A DNA stretch of 64,000 bases from Bosea sp. NBC_00550 (GCF_026020075.1 NZ_CP102772.1:62001-126000), one strand, 5' to 3'; shown: positions 1 through 7,862, counted from the first letter of the stretch. Made by a program: numbers and translations. Notes: a model not told the origin generated them from the letters alone.

Positions 1-2
1 CC

Positions 3-638
3 TTCGAGGAGGGCCGCAAGCGCCGCTTCAACACCGCGATCCTGGTCGACAAGACCGGCTCGATCGTCGGCAAGTACCGCAAGATCCATCTGCCGGGGCA
101 TCCCGAGCATCGCCCAGCCGCACCGTTCCAGAATCTCGAGAAGCGCTATTTCGAGACCGGCAATCTCGGCTGGCCGGTCTGGCGGACGATGGATGCCAAT
201 ATCGGCATGATGATCTGCAACGATCGCCGCTGGCCGGAGAGCTACCGCTCCATGGGCCTGCAGGATGTCGAGCTGGTCGTGCTCGGCTACAACACGCCCA
301 AGCACAACCCGCCGGCGCCGGACCATGACCGGCTCGGCAATTTCCACAACCAGCTCGTGATGCAGGCCGGGGCCTATCAGAACGCCACCTGGGTGGTCGG
401 CGTCGCCAAGGCAGGGCCCGAGGCCGGCGTCGACCAGATCGGCGGCTCCTGCATCATCGCGCCGACCGGAGAGGTCGTCGCGCAGGCCGTGACCGAGGGC
501 GACGAACTCGTCGTCGCCCGTTGCGACATGGACCTCGGAAAGAGCTATAAGGCCTCGACCTTCAATTTCGCCAGGCATCGCGAGCCGCAGGCCTATGGCC
601 TCATCGTCGAGCGCAAGGGCGCCGTCTCCCCGGTTTGA
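3..638 (+). CDS. N-carbamoyl-D-amino-acid hydrolase, 5' truncated by the window edge
   Basis: About 211 C-terminal residues of a carbon-nitrogen hydrolase (nitrilase superfamily). The reading frame is open from base 3; the usual length is about 304 residues, so roughly the first third lies outside the window. The nucleophile region MICNDRRWPE (Cys near base 220) and the catalytic-lysine segment YRKIHLPG are the two visible parts of the Glu-Lys-Cys triad, and CNDRRWPE is characteristic of D-carbamoylases. The enzyme cleaves N-carbamoyl-D-amino acids to the D-amino acid, CO2 and ammonia in the cytoplasm, normally downstream of a hydantoinase. It heads a same-strand cluster with an amidohydrolase 18 bp downstream and a PLP enzyme of D-amino-acid type at the end. 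Family call firm; exact substrate inferred. Confidence 0.88.
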   Translation, partial: FEEGRKRRFNTAILVDKTGSIVGKYRKIHLPGHPEHRPAAPFQNLEKRYFETGNLGWPVWRTMDANIGMMICNDRRWPESYRSMGLQDVELVVLGYNTPKHNPPAPDHDRLGNFHNQLVMQAGAYQNATWVVGVAKAGPEAGVDQIGGSCIIAPTGEVVAQAVTEGDELVVARCDMDLGKSYKASTFNFARHREPQAYGLIVERKGAVSPV

Positions 639-656
639 TCATCCTAGAGGACTAAA

Positions 657-1820
657 ATGACCCACGATCTCATCCTGAAGGGCGGCCGCGTCATCGACCC
701 GTCGCAGAAGCATGACGGCATTCTCGACGTCGCCTTCACGGACGGAAAGGTGTCCGGCTTCGGCAAGGACCTGAAAGGCGCCAAGGAGATCCGCGACGTC
801 TCCGGCTACATCGTCTCGCCGGGCCTGATCGACCTTCACACCCATGTCTACTGGGGCGGCACCTCGCTCGGCATCGACGCCGACGAGTTCTGCCGCCTTT
901 CTGGCGTCACCACCTCGGTCGACACCGGCTCGGCCGGCCCCGGCAACTGGCCCGGCTTCCGCAAGCATGTGATCGAGCAGAGCCAGGCGCGCATCCTCGC
1001 CTATCTCCACGTCTCGCATGCCGGCATCTACGGCTTCGACCACCGGGTCATGGTCGGAGAGAGCGGCGATCTGCGCCTGATGAACCCGATCGACTGCGTC
1101 GAGGTCGCCGACAAGAACCGCGACTACATCGTCGGCATCAAGGTCCGCGTCGGCCTCCATGCCTCGGGCAACTCCGGCATTGTGCCGCTCAACATCGCGC
1201 TGCAGGTCGCCAACGAGGTCGGCATGCCGCTGATGTGCCATATCGACCATCCGCCGCCGTCCTATGAGGAGGTCATCGGCATGCTCCGGCCGGGCGACGT
1301 GCTGACCCACGCCTTCCGCCCCTTCCCGAATGCGCCCGCGACGGCGCAGGGCACGGTGAAGCCGGAGGTGTTGGCCGCCCGCAAGCGCGGCGTCATCTTC
1401 GACATCGGCCACGGCAAGGGCTCGTTCTCCTTCAAGACGACGCGCGCCATGCTCGCCAACGGCTTCGAGCCGGACGTGATCTCGTCTGACGTGCACAAGC
1501 TCTGCATCGACGGCCCGGCCTTCGACCAGGTCACCACCATGTCGAAGTTCCTCTGCATGGGCATGAGCCTGAACAACGTCATCGCCGCCTCGACCGTGAA
1601 CGCCGCCATGGCGCTGAAGCGGACCGAGTACGGTTCGCTCAAGGTCGGCTCGCTCGGCGATGCGACAATCCTGACCGTCAGGGAAGGCAAGTTCGACTAT
1701 GTCGACGTCGTTGGCGAGCACCTGATCGGCGACAAGAAGATCGCATCCGAAGGTGTCGTGCTCAAGGGCAAGTGGTGGCACCCGAAGCGGACGAGCAAGT
1801 TCCCGAAGGTCGCGGCTTAA
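657..1820 (+). CDS. Amidohydrolase/deacetylase-family metal-dependent hydrolase
   Basis: A 387-residue amidohydrolase-superfamily TIM barrel. The metal-binding DLHTH motif is at residues 59-63, a lysine in GIKVR (about 162) fits the bridging carboxylated lysine, further metal histidines are near 195 and 218, and an acidic ISSDVH motif follows near 278. This resembles the COG3964 deacetylase group (Agrobacterium Atu3266 type), which hydrolyses N- or O-acyl groups, more than true dihydroorotase or hydantoinase. An AGAGGA-type ribosome site (cctagaggac) lies just before the ATG. It sits directly behind the D-carbamoylase, so it probably acts on a related carbamoyl or acyl amino-acid substrate. 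That role is inferred from context only. Confidence 0.8.
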   Translation: MTHDLILKGGRVIDPSQKHDGILDVAFTDGKVSGFGKDLKGAKEIRDVSGYIVSPGLIDLHTHVYWGGTSLGIDADEFCRLSGVTTSVDTGSAGPGNWPGFRKHVIEQSQARILAYLHVSHAGIYGFDHRVMVGESGDLRLMNPIDCVEVADKNRDYIVGIKVRVGLHASGNSGIVPLNIALQVANEVGMPLMCHIDHPPPSYEEVIGMLRPGDVLTHAFRPFPNAPATAQGTVKPEVLAARKRGVIFDIGHGKGSFSFKTTRAMLANGFEPDVISSDVHKLCIDGPAFDQVTTMSKFLCMGMSLNNVIAASTVNAAMALKRTEYGSLKVGSLGDATILTVREGKFDYVDVVGEHLIGDKKIASEGVVLKGKWWHPKRTSKFPKVAA

Positions 1821-1840
1821 TTGCCGCGCACGACACGCGG

Positions 1841-1944
1841 CGTCATTCTCGGGCGAAGCGAAGCGCAGACCCGGGAAACTCGGGGCGTTGGCGCGCAGGA
1901 GACTCCTTCGGCGGAAGATGCTCGGGTCAAGCCCGAGCATGACG
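1841..1944 (+). repeat. Palindromic intergenic repeat, family A, copy 1
   Basis: An imperfect inverted repeat that begins cgtcattctcgggc and ends ctcgggtcaagcccgagcatgacg. Copies in the same or opposite orientation occur at 13057-13150, 21232-21325 and 50829-50920. It lies between the amidohydrolase and the GNAT gene and is open in the GNAT frame, which produces a spurious N-terminal extension. Confidence 0.8.
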
Positions 1945-1967
1945 GGCGAGGAGGGGGCTGGCGCCCG

Positions 1968-2450
1968 ATGGCGCCCTCCGATCTGCCGGCCGTGATGGCG
2001 ATCGCGGCCGTCGTGCATCCGGATTATCCCGAGGATGAGGCGGTCTTCGCCGAGCGGTTGCGGCTGGCGCCTGTGGGCTGCCATGTTCTGGCCAGCGAAG
2101 GCGGTGGCCTGCTGGGTTATCTCGTCAGCCACCCCTGGCCCGACGGCATGGTGCCGGCGCTGAACTCGCTGCTCGGCGAGATCCCGCAAGGCACGCGGAA
2201 CTGGTATATCCACGATCTCGCGCTTCTGCCCGAAGGCAGGGGCGGCGGCGCTGCCGGCGGGATCGTCGCGCAAATTGCGGATCATGCCGCGCTGGCCGGC
2301 TGTTCGAGCCTCGCGCTGGTCGCGGTCAACGATTCGACCGGCTTCTGGTGGCGCCATGGCTTTCGCGAGGTGCATGACCCCGTGCTTGATCGCAAGCTCG
2401 CGAGTTATGACGATGCGGCCCGCTACATGCGCCGCGAATTACAGGTTTGA
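1968..2450 (+). CDS. GNAT-family N-acetyltransferase
   Basis: About 160 residues with the GNAT pattern: an N-terminal helix region (SDLPAVMAIAAVVHPDYPED), the beta4 strand NWYIHDLALLPEGRGGGAAG, whose R-G-x-G-x-A-like loop binds acetyl-CoA pyrophosphate, and a C-terminal VAVNDSTGFWWRHGFRE segment typical of the acceptor side. I start it at the ATG at 1968. The frame stays open upstream to a TTG at 1821, but that stretch is translated repeat DNA and has no ribosome site. There is no clear Shine-Dalgarno sequence before 1968 either, so the insertion may have altered the original 5' end. Substrate unknown; an amine or amino acid made by the surrounding operon is a guess. Confidence 0.72.
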   Translation: MAPSDLPAVMAIAAVVHPDYPEDEAVFAERLRLAPVGCHVLASEGGGLLGYLVSHPWPDGMVPALNSLLGEIPQGTRNWYIHDLALLPEGRGGGAAGGIVAQIADHAALAGCSSLALVAVNDSTGFWWRHGFREVHDPVLDRKLASYDDAARYMRRELQV

Positions 2451-2502
2451 GCCCAAGGGCCGGCGCGACAGATGCCGGCGAAGGATTGAGGAGAGAAACG
2501 CC

Positions 2503-2961
2503 ATGAGCGCCGAAGACAAGCTGAAGGAACTGGGTTTGACCCTGCCGGAGGTGCCGACGCCGATCGCCACCTATGTCAGCTTCAAGCAGGTCTGCGACAT
2601 CGTCTATCTTTCGGGCCAGGGCCCGAAGCGGGCGGACGGCACCTATCCGACCGGCAAGGTCGGCAAGGACGTCACGATCGAGGAAGCCTATGAGCACGCC
2701 AAGCAGACCGGCCTCGGCCTGCTCGCTGCGATGAAGAAGGCGGTCGGCTCGCTCGACAAGGTCGAGGTGGTCAAGCTGCTGGGCATGGTCAACGGCGCCC
2801 CCGATTTCGCCGACCAGCCCAAGGTCATCAACGGCTGCTCGGACCTGTTCGTCGCCGTCCTCGGTGATCGCGGCCGTCATGCCCGCTCGGCGGTCGGCAT
2901 GGGTTCGCTGCCGAACAACATGACGGTCGAAATCGAAGTCATCATCCGGGTGCTGCCATGA
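2503..2961 (+). CDS. RidA family (YjgF/YER057c/UK114) enamine/imine deaminase
   Basis: A 152-residue RidA-fold protein. The arginine that binds the substrate carboxylate in active RidA proteins is present in HARSAVGMGSLP, followed by VEIEVI, which carries the equivalent of the catalytic glutamate region. RidA hydrolyses 2-aminoacrylate and related enamines to keto acid plus ammonia and so protects PLP enzymes. The ATG at 2503 is preceded by a gaggaga ribosome site, while an in-frame start at 2275 would add unrelated residues from inside the GNAT gene. Its stop overlaps the next start by 4 bases (ATGA), so it is translationally coupled to the PLP enzyme that could produce its substrate. Confidence 0.87.
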   Translation: MSAEDKLKELGLTLPEVPTPIATYVSFKQVCDIVYLSGQGPKRADGTYPTGKVGKDVTIEEAYEHAKQTGLGLLAAMKKAVGSLDKVEVVKLLGMVNGAPDFADQPKVINGCSDLFVAVLGDRGRHARSAVGMGSLPNNMTVEIEVIIRVLP

Positions 2962-4079
2962 GCGTCACCGCGACCACATCGCAGGCTGTCGACCAGCCGG
3001 CCTCGACGCCGCTGGCCGCCGAGATCGCGCGCGTCTACGGCACGCCGGCCGTGGTGATCGATCTCGACAAGGTCGATGCCAACATCGCGCGGCTCCAGGC
3101 CGCCTGCGACGCAGCCGGAGTCGCCAACCGCCCGCATATCAAGACGCACAAATCGCCGGAGCTGGCGCGGCTGCAGGTCGAGGCCGGCGCGCGCGGCATC
3201 ACCTGCCAGAAGCTCGGCGAGGCCGAGGTCATGGCCGATGGCGGGCTCGACGACATCATGATCAGCTACAACATCCTCGGCGAGGAGAAGCTGGGCCGCC
3301 TCGGCGCGCTCCAGCGCCGCGTGCGGATGATCGTCGCCGCCGACAACCCCGTCACCATCTCCGGCCTGCCGCACGCCGGCGAGATCGCAGGCCGTGATCT
3401 GGAGGTGGTCATCGAATGCGATACCGGCCGCAAGCGCGCCGGCGTCGAGACGCCGAACGAGGCGGTGGAACTTGCGAAGATGGTCGCGGCCTCGCCGGGC
3501 CTGCGCTTCGCCGGCTTCCTGATGTACCCGCCCGAGGATGGCTGGGAACGCACGCAGATCTTCCTCGACACCGCCAATGCCGGCCTGCGCGATGCCGGCC
3601 TCAAGGCCGATATCATCTCGACCGGGGGCTCGCCCAACATCCCCAACATGGGCAAGCTGAAGGGCGCGACCGAGCATCGCTCGGGCACCTCGATCTTCAA
3701 CGACCGCATGCAGATCGCGGCCGGCGTCGCGACGCTGGAGGATTGCGCGCTCACGGTCTATGCGACGGTGGTGAGCCGGGCCGGGGCGGAGCGGGGCATC
3801 CTCGATTCAGGCTCCAAGACGCTGACCAGCGACAAGGGCAATCTCGAGGGCCACGGCTACATCCTCGAATATCCCGCGGCGAAGATCGCGCAATTCGCCG
3901 AGGAGCACGGCTTCCTCGACCTGTCGGCCTCGAACAAGCGGCCGGTCGTCGGCGAGGTCGTCCGGGTCGTCCCGAACCATGTCTGCGTCGTCGTCAACAT
4001 GGTCGACCGGCTGGTCACCGTGCGCGGCGACAAGCTGATCGGCGAGTTGCCGGTCGCCGCGCGTGGGCGGTTGACCTGA
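2958..4079 (+). CDS. D-threonine aldolase / D-serine dehydratase-type PLP enzyme (DSD1 family)
   Basis: A 373-residue fold-III PLP enzyme: an alanine-racemase-like N-terminal barrel (residues about 27-250) and a C-terminal beta domain. RPHIKTHKS near residue 57 carries the PLP lysine, and STGGSPN and EHRSGTS are phosphate-binding loops. The metal site near the C-terminus reads PNHVC, that is His-x-Cys. Eukaryotic D-serine dehydratases use His/Cys for zinc, whereas characterised D-threonine aldolases use His/Asp. The family either cleaves D-3-hydroxy amino acids to glycine plus aldehyde or dehydrates D-serine to pyruvate. Coupling to RidA favours the dehydratase reaction, but this is inferred. 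Confidence 0.82.
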   Translation: MSVTATTSQAVDQPASTPLAAEIARVYGTPAVVIDLDKVDANIARLQAACDAAGVANRPHIKTHKSPELARLQVEAGARGITCQKLGEAEVMADGGLDDIMISYNILGEEKLGRLGALQRRVRMIVAADNPVTISGLPHAGEIAGRDLEVVIECDTGRKRAGVETPNEAVELAKMVAASPGLRFAGFLMYPPEDGWERTQIFLDTANAGLRDAGLKADIISTGGSPNIPNMGKLKGATEHRSGTSIFNDRMQIAAGVATLEDCALTVYATVVSRAGAERGILDSGSKTLTSDKGNLEGHGYILEYPAAKIAQFAEEHGFLDLSASNKRPVVGEVVRVVPNHVCVVVNMVDRLVTVRGDKLIGELPVAARGRLT

Positions 4080-4081
4080 CT

Positions 4082-4120
4082 GAAGCGCATCCGCATTTCT
4101 GCGAAACGCGGATGCGCTTC
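4082..4120 (+). terminator. Hairpin terminator after the D-amino-acid operon
   Basis: A perfect 13-bp inverted repeat (gaagcgcatccgc at 4082-4094, gcggatgcgcttc at 4108-4120) starting 3 bases after the PLP-enzyme stop and followed by atttcc. The T-run is weak, but stem strength and position fit transcription termination. Confidence 0.7.
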
Positions 4121-4136
4121 ATTTCCTGGCTTGGTC

Positions 4137-4180
4137 GCATTTTCTTCACGCGAACCGGCTGCCACTTCGCTTGAAAATGC
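4137..4180. repeat. Short palindromic repeat (gcattttc ... gaaaatgc)
   Basis: A 44-bp imperfect palindrome with outer arms gcattttc/gaaaatgc and an inner gcgaa/ttcgc pair around a ccggctgccac loop. It resembles short intergenic palindromes common in Rhizobiales and may act as a bidirectional terminator between the convergent genes. Confidence 0.55.
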
Positions 4181-4186
4181 TCGGCC

Positions 4187-4777
4187 TCAGTTCTGGAGGA
4201 TCTTGGATCCTTTGATCGTGACAGTGCCGGACGCCTTGGCATCGAGGCGTCCGGATGCCCTGAACGTGATGTCGCGCCCCTGAAGCTCGACGCTGCCGTC
4301 CTTCCGCATATTCAGCTTGGCGTCGCCGCTCTTCAGCGTCGTGGCATCCGCACTCTCGATCGAGAGCGCCTTGCCGACGCGGACCGCCATATCCTTTCCG
4401 ACGCTCACCGCCATGTCCTTGCCGGAGGTGACGTTGAAGTTCTGCCCGCTGTCGATCTCGCAGCCGATCGCCGCGGCGACGCTGAAACTGCGCGTTTCAA
4501 GGGCGATCTCCTGGCTGCTGCTGACGCGCAGGCGGTTGCCGACGGCGAGGCTTGCATGGCCGCCGGCGGTCATGGCCAAGCCGCCTCCGGACGTCAGCGT
4601 CATGGAACTGCCGGCGCTGAGCGCGATGCCGAGGCCGCAATTCACGGTCAGCGATCCCGGTGCATTGATGACGACATTGCCACCTCGGTCGGCGGAGATC
4701 GCTTGCGTGAGAAGCGCGATCTGGGCTTCGAGCGCGGCGATCCGGCGCTGAAGGGCTTCGGTGTCCGGATCGGCCAT
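4187..4777 (-). CDS. Orphan VgrG-spike-like (DUF2345-like) beta-repeat protein with N-terminal coiled coil
   Basis: 196 residues. Residues 1-28 (EALQRRIAALEAQIALLTQA) form a short heptad coiled coil. The remainder is a series of short Gly/Ser/Thr/Val strands such as NVVINAPGSLTVNC, SMTLTSGGGLAMTAGG and SGKDMAVSVGKDMAVRVGKA. This is the pattern of the triple-stranded beta-helix in the C-terminal needle of VgrG and phage gp5. The tail GTVTIKGSKILQN resembles the ends of DUF2345 needles. The ATG has a strong gggagg ribosome site. No secretion, phage or effector gene is adjacent, so partner and role are unknown. A trimeric fibre is the structural expectation. Confidence 0.6.
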   Translation of the reverse strand: MADPDTEALQRRIAALEAQIALLTQAISADRGGNVVINAPGSLTVNCGLGIALSAGSSMTLTSGGGLAMTAGGHASLAVGNRLRVSSSQEIALETRSFSVAAAIGCEIDSGQNFNVTSGKDMAVSVGKDMAVRVGKALSIESADATTLKSGDAKLNMRKDGSVELQGRDITFRASGRLDAKASGTVTIKGSKILQN

Positions 4778-4800
4778 CAGCGCCTCCCGCAGGCTCGGTT

Positions 4801-4827
4801 GGTAAGGTGACGAAGCGTCAGCTTACC
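4801..4827 (-). terminator. Hairpin downstream of the DUF1028 gene
   Basis: ggtaag...cttacc and tgacg...cgtca arms form an 11-bp stem with one mismatch and an aag loop. It lies 36 bases beyond the DUF1028 stop on the minus strand and before the beta-repeat gene's ribosome site. There is no T-run, so termination is likely but not certain. Confidence 0.45.
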
Positions 4828-4862
4828 ACGGCCTGCAGGCTCCGAGAACGCGGCTCGCCGGA

Positions 4863-5591
4863 TCAGGCTGCCGGGTGCCGGGCGTTCCAATGGGCGGCGT
4901 AGTCCTCGCAGAGCCTGTCCAGTTCGGCCCTGTCGGTGACGCCGGCCGGGCGCCCACGCGATGGCGAAGCCTGCTGGAACGGCACATAGCGCTGATGCGC
5001 GATGCGCCAGAGCCGGCGCAGCTCCGCCAGCGGATCGGCATGATCGTCGACGCGGATGTCGAAGCTCGGCACCGGCTCGCCGTTCCAGATGCGGATCGCG
5101 GCTGATTGCCGGCCGCGCTTGTCGCCGCCGGCCTTCTCGCCCGCTTCCAGAGCCACCAGCAGCCGCTCATCGAAGTCCAGTGCCGAGGAGGCGATGTAGG
5201 CCTTGAGAGTGTCCTGCACGACTTCAGGGCCCGCGAGCATGTTGCCGGCGACCGAGACCTGCGGCCCGTCCACCGCCCCGCACCAGTCGATGCAGGCCGC
5301 GCCGGTATGGGCGGCAATCCGGCCGTCACGGTCGATGACGTGAAGCTGGCGATGGGCGCGGCCTTCGTCGGCCGCCGTCAATGTCGCGACGATCTCGACG
5401 GCCGAGCGCGCCTCCTGCAGCAGCCGCAGGCCATCGAGGCCGTAGAGCGGATTGACGAAAGCCTGCGTCGCGATGGCGCCGATCCGCCCGCCGCCAAAGG
5501 GCACGCGCGAGCCGACGGCGAAGGCGCAGGTCGAGACGGCGACGCCATAGGCGCCGGTCGCGGCGTCGCGGGCGACGATGGACCAGGTCAT
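4863..5591 (-). CDS. DUF1028 family Ntn-hydrolase-like protein
   Basis: 242 residues. The N-terminus MTWSIVARDAATGAYGVAVS, with the internal CAFAVGSRVPF and IGAIATQAFVNPLYG blocks, is the classic DUF1028 signature. The family has an Ntn-hydrolase-type fold and is often found with amino-acid or peptide catabolism genes; its biochemical activity is not established. It follows the gamma-glutamyltransferase gene by 12 bp on the same strand, so both are probably co-transcribed and act on the same imported peptides. The last 60 residues (SPSRGRP...CEDYAAHWNARHPAA) are more variable. Confidence 0.85.
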   Translation of the reverse strand: MTWSIVARDAATGAYGVAVSTCAFAVGSRVPFGGGRIGAIATQAFVNPLYGLDGLRLLQEARSAVEIVATLTAADEGRAHRQLHVIDRDGRIAAHTGAACIDWCGAVDGPQVSVAGNMLAGPEVVQDTLKAYIASSALDFDERLLVALEAGEKAGGDKRGRQSAAIRIWNGEPVPSFDIRVDDHADPLAELRRLWRIAHQRYVPFQQASPSRGRPAGVTDRAELDRLCEDYAAHWNARHPAA

Positions 5592-5603
5592 GCAGGCTAT
5601 TCC

Positions 5604-7403
5604 TCAGCGGCCGGCGGCATAGGCCTGCATCAGACGCGGCGTCGCGGCGGCGCGCAAGAGGCCGTCACTGCCGCGTTCCGCCGCAGTCAGCCGCCCGACC
5701 GTCCAGGCCGGCGCCTTCTCCAGCGCATGGCCGCGGCGTTCCAGCTCTGCCAGCGCCGCGCTGCCGATGCTCTCCTCGATCATCATATGGCCCGGTCGCG
5801 AAGACCGCGGATAGAAGGAGGAAGGGAAGTGCTGGGTGTGGAACAGCGGCAGGTCGATCGCTTCCTGCAGGTTGAGCCCGTGATGGACCCGGCGCAGGAA
5901 CAGGCCGAGCTGCCATTGCTCCTGCTGGTCGCCGCCCGGCGTGCCGAAGGCGAGCCGGGGCTCGCCCTTCTCGAAGGCGATCGTGGGCGTCAGCGTCGTG
6001 CGGGGGCGCTTGCCCGGCGCGAGCGAGGAGGGCAGGCCCTCCTCCAGCCAGAACATCTGCGCGCGCGAGTTGAGCGGGAAGCCGAGCTCCGGGATCACCG
6101 GCGAGGACTGCAGCCAGCCGCCCGAGGGCGTCGCCGCGATCATGTTGCCCCATTTGTCGATGACGTCGATATGGACGGTATCGCCCTTCCGCCCGGCCGC
6201 GACCATCGACGCCATGGTCGGCTCGCCGACGCTGGCGCCGCCCTGTGCGGGCTGGGCGATGGCGCCGAGCGCCCTCAGCGCATGCGCCACCTGGTCTTCG
6301 TAGCCGGACACGATGCCGGGCCTGAGTTCCAGGGAGGCCCGCTCGCCGATCAGGCCGCGCCGGCCGGCCGCGTAATCCTCGGAGAGCAGGGTCGCGAGCG
6401 GCACCTTCACGAAATCCGGGTCGCCGTAATAGGCCTCGCGATCGGCAAAGGCGAGCTTCATCGCCTCGACGACATGATGGACGAATTCCGGGCTCGCCGG
6501 CCCCATCCCGGCAAGGTCGATGCCTTCCAGGATCTTCAGCGTTTGCAGGAAGGCCGGGCCCTGGCCCCAGGGGCCGATCTTGAAGACCTCCCAGTCGTGA
6601 TAGCTGACCGAGGTCGGCGTCTCGTAGGTCGGCCGGTAACTCGCCATGTCCTGCGCGGTGAGCAGGCCCTTGTTGCGGCGGCCGGAGGAATCCATCACCT
6701 CCTGCGTGCGGCAGAAGCGGTCCATGGCCTCGGCGACGAAGCCCTTGTACCAGGCGTCATAGGCGGCCTGGATCTGCTCCTGACGGTCGCTGCCCTTCGC
6801 TTCCGCCTCGGAGAGGATGCGCTTGTAGGTCGCGGCTGCCGCCTTGTTGGCGAAGAGCTTGCGCGCTTCCGGCACATTGCCACCCGGCAAGTAGACCGCG
6901 CCCGAACTCGCCCACTCATTGGTGAAGAGGTCGGTGAGTTCGCGGATCGAGTCCGAGACGCGCGGCAGCATCGGGTGGCCGTTCTCGAAATAGCCGATCG
7001 CGGGCTCCAGCACCTCGCGCAGCTTCAGCCGGCCATGGTCGCGCAGCAGCGTCATCCAGCCCCCGAAGGCGCCGGGGATCACGGTGGCAAGCAGCCCGGA
7101 GCCGGGAATCAAATCGAGGCCGAGCGCCTTGTAGGCAGCGATGGTCGCAGCCTGCGGCGCCGGCCCCTGCGCGCAGAGCGTCTCAACCTTCTTCGTGTCG
7201 GCCGAATAGAAGATGGCGGGCATGTCGCCGGCCGGGCCGACGAGATGCGGCTCGACCACCTGCAGCACGAAAGCGGCGGCGGCGCAGGCGTCGAAGGCGT
7301 TACCGCCCTTCTCCAGCATCGCCATGCCCGACGCGGTGGCGAGCCAATGCGTCGAGGTGACGACGCCGAAGGTGCCGAGGATTTCGGGGCGGGTCGTAAA
7401 CAT
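5604..7403 (-). CDS. Gamma-glutamyltransferase family protein
   Basis: 599 residues, standard length for the GGT Ntn-hydrolase family. The N-terminal block ATASGMAMLEKGGNAFDACA and the DREAYYGDPDFV block are family landmarks. The maturation/catalytic threonine fits Thr409 in KGDTVHIDVIDKWGNMIA, where autocleavage would give large and small subunits. The region after it contains LNSRAQMFW, RTTLTPTIAF and TPGGDQQEQWQL, as in GGTs. No signal peptide is evident, unlike E. coli GGT, so the enzyme may be cytoplasmic and process imported gamma-glutamyl or related peptides. It is downstream of an oligopeptide importer but separated from it by the GIY-YIG cassette. Acylase activity on other amides cannot be excluded. 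Confidence 0.88.
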   Translation of the reverse strand: MFTTRPEILGTFGVVTSTHWLATASGMAMLEKGGNAFDACAAAAFVLQVVEPHLVGPAGDMPAIFYSADTKKVETLCAQGPAPQAATIAAYKALGLDLIPGSGLLATVIPGAFGGWMTLLRDHGRLKLREVLEPAIGYFENGHPMLPRVSDSIRELTDLFTNEWASSGAVYLPGGNVPEARKLFANKAAAATYKRILSEAEAKGSDRQEQIQAAYDAWYKGFVAEAMDRFCRTQEVMDSSGRRNKGLLTAQDMASYRPTYETPTSVSYHDWEVFKIGPWGQGPAFLQTLKILEGIDLAGMGPASPEFVHHVVEAMKLAFADREAYYGDPDFVKVPLATLLSEDYAAGRRGLIGERASLELRPGIVSGYEDQVAHALRALGAIAQPAQGGASVGEPTMASMVAAGRKGDTVHIDVIDKWGNMIAATPSGGWLQSSPVIPELGFPLNSRAQMFWLEEGLPSSLAPGKRPRTTLTPTIAFEKGEPRLAFGTPGGDQQEQWQLGLFLRRVHHGLNLQEAIDLPLFHTQHFPSSFYPRSSRPGHMMIEESIGSAALAELERRGHALEKAPAWTVGRLTAAERGSDGLLRAAATPRLMQAYAAGR

Positions 7404-7468
7404 GGGCGTGTCCAGTTTGTCAGAAAAAGGAATGGTCAGGCACGGAGCGGCTAGGTCTCTGCTTTCCG

Positions 7469-7527
7469 CTCAGCCCTCATCCTGAGGAGCCGCGAAGCGG
7501 CGTCTCGAAGGATGTTCCAGAAGGCTC
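7469..7527 (+). repeat. Left arm of the inverted repeat flanking the GIY-YIG gene (family D)
   Basis: Begins ctcagccctcatcctgagga and continues through ccgcgaagcggcgtctcgaaggatg. It can fold on itself through catcct/aggatg and gccgc/gcggc. It differs from the reverse complement of the right arm at two bases only. Confidence 0.9.
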
Positions 7528-7562
7528 GTAGACGCATCGCAAAGCGATATTGAAACCGCGGA

Positions 7563-7862
7563 TCATGTTCGGCGCCTTGCGAACTCGGGGAGTTGCTCCC
7601 AGCGACCATCGATCATGGCTTGCTTCTTACGTCGCGACCAACCCTTGACGCGCCGTTCCATGGCAATCGCATCGAGAATATTGGGGAAATGCTCCGCGAA
7701 GGCCAAGGTGACGGGTCGCCGAGTGAAGGTGTAGCTACCGGGGTGCAGCCCCGCATTGTGCTGACTGATCCGGGCTTCGATCTCTCCGCGCGAAGTTCCG
7801 GTGTAGAAGCTGCCATCGCTGCATTCTACGATGTAGAGCCAGCATCCATCCTGTTTCCGCAT
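7563..7862 (-). CDS. Small GIY-YIG nuclease-domain protein (YhbQ/UPF0213-like)
   Basis: 99 residues, a single GIY-YIG domain. WLYIVECSDGSFYTGTS supplies the two beta-strand signature elements (as YIV and YTG), GEIEARISQHNAG carries the conserved Arg and His helix, and LAFAEHFPNILDAIAMERRVKGWSRRKK carries the downstream metal-binding Glu and basic helix. These residues make metal-dependent phosphodiester cleavage plausible. I start it at the ATG at 7862. The frame extends upstream to 7997, but residues there are translated from the right-hand repeat. The gene lies entirely between inverted REP-like hairpins. Free-standing GIY-YIG proteins are widespread and mostly uncharacterised; a role in moving or processing the repeats is hypothesis. 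Confidence 0.85.
   Translation of the reverse strand: MRKQDGCWLYIVECSDGSFYTGTSRGEIEARISQHNAGLHPGSYTFTRRPVTLAFAEHFPNILDAIAMERRVKGWSRRKKQAMIDGRWEQLPEFARRRT

Noticed and set aside
639..2375. 578-codon minus-strand open frame opposite the amidohydrolase and GNAT genes
   Set aside because: Overlaps two recognisable plus-strand genes and encodes no known motif; typical of GC-rich third-position bias.
5106..7454. 782-codon plus-strand open frame opposite gamma-glutamyltransferase
   Set aside because: Shadow frame over a well-recognised enzyme; its composition is Arg/Asp/Gly-rich and no motif is visible.
7563..7862. Reading the GIY-YIG protein as a UvrC excinuclease fragment
   Set aside because: It is a complete single-domain protein with intact signature residues and lacks UvrC's UVR and RNase H-like parts; length and ends fit the free-standing family.
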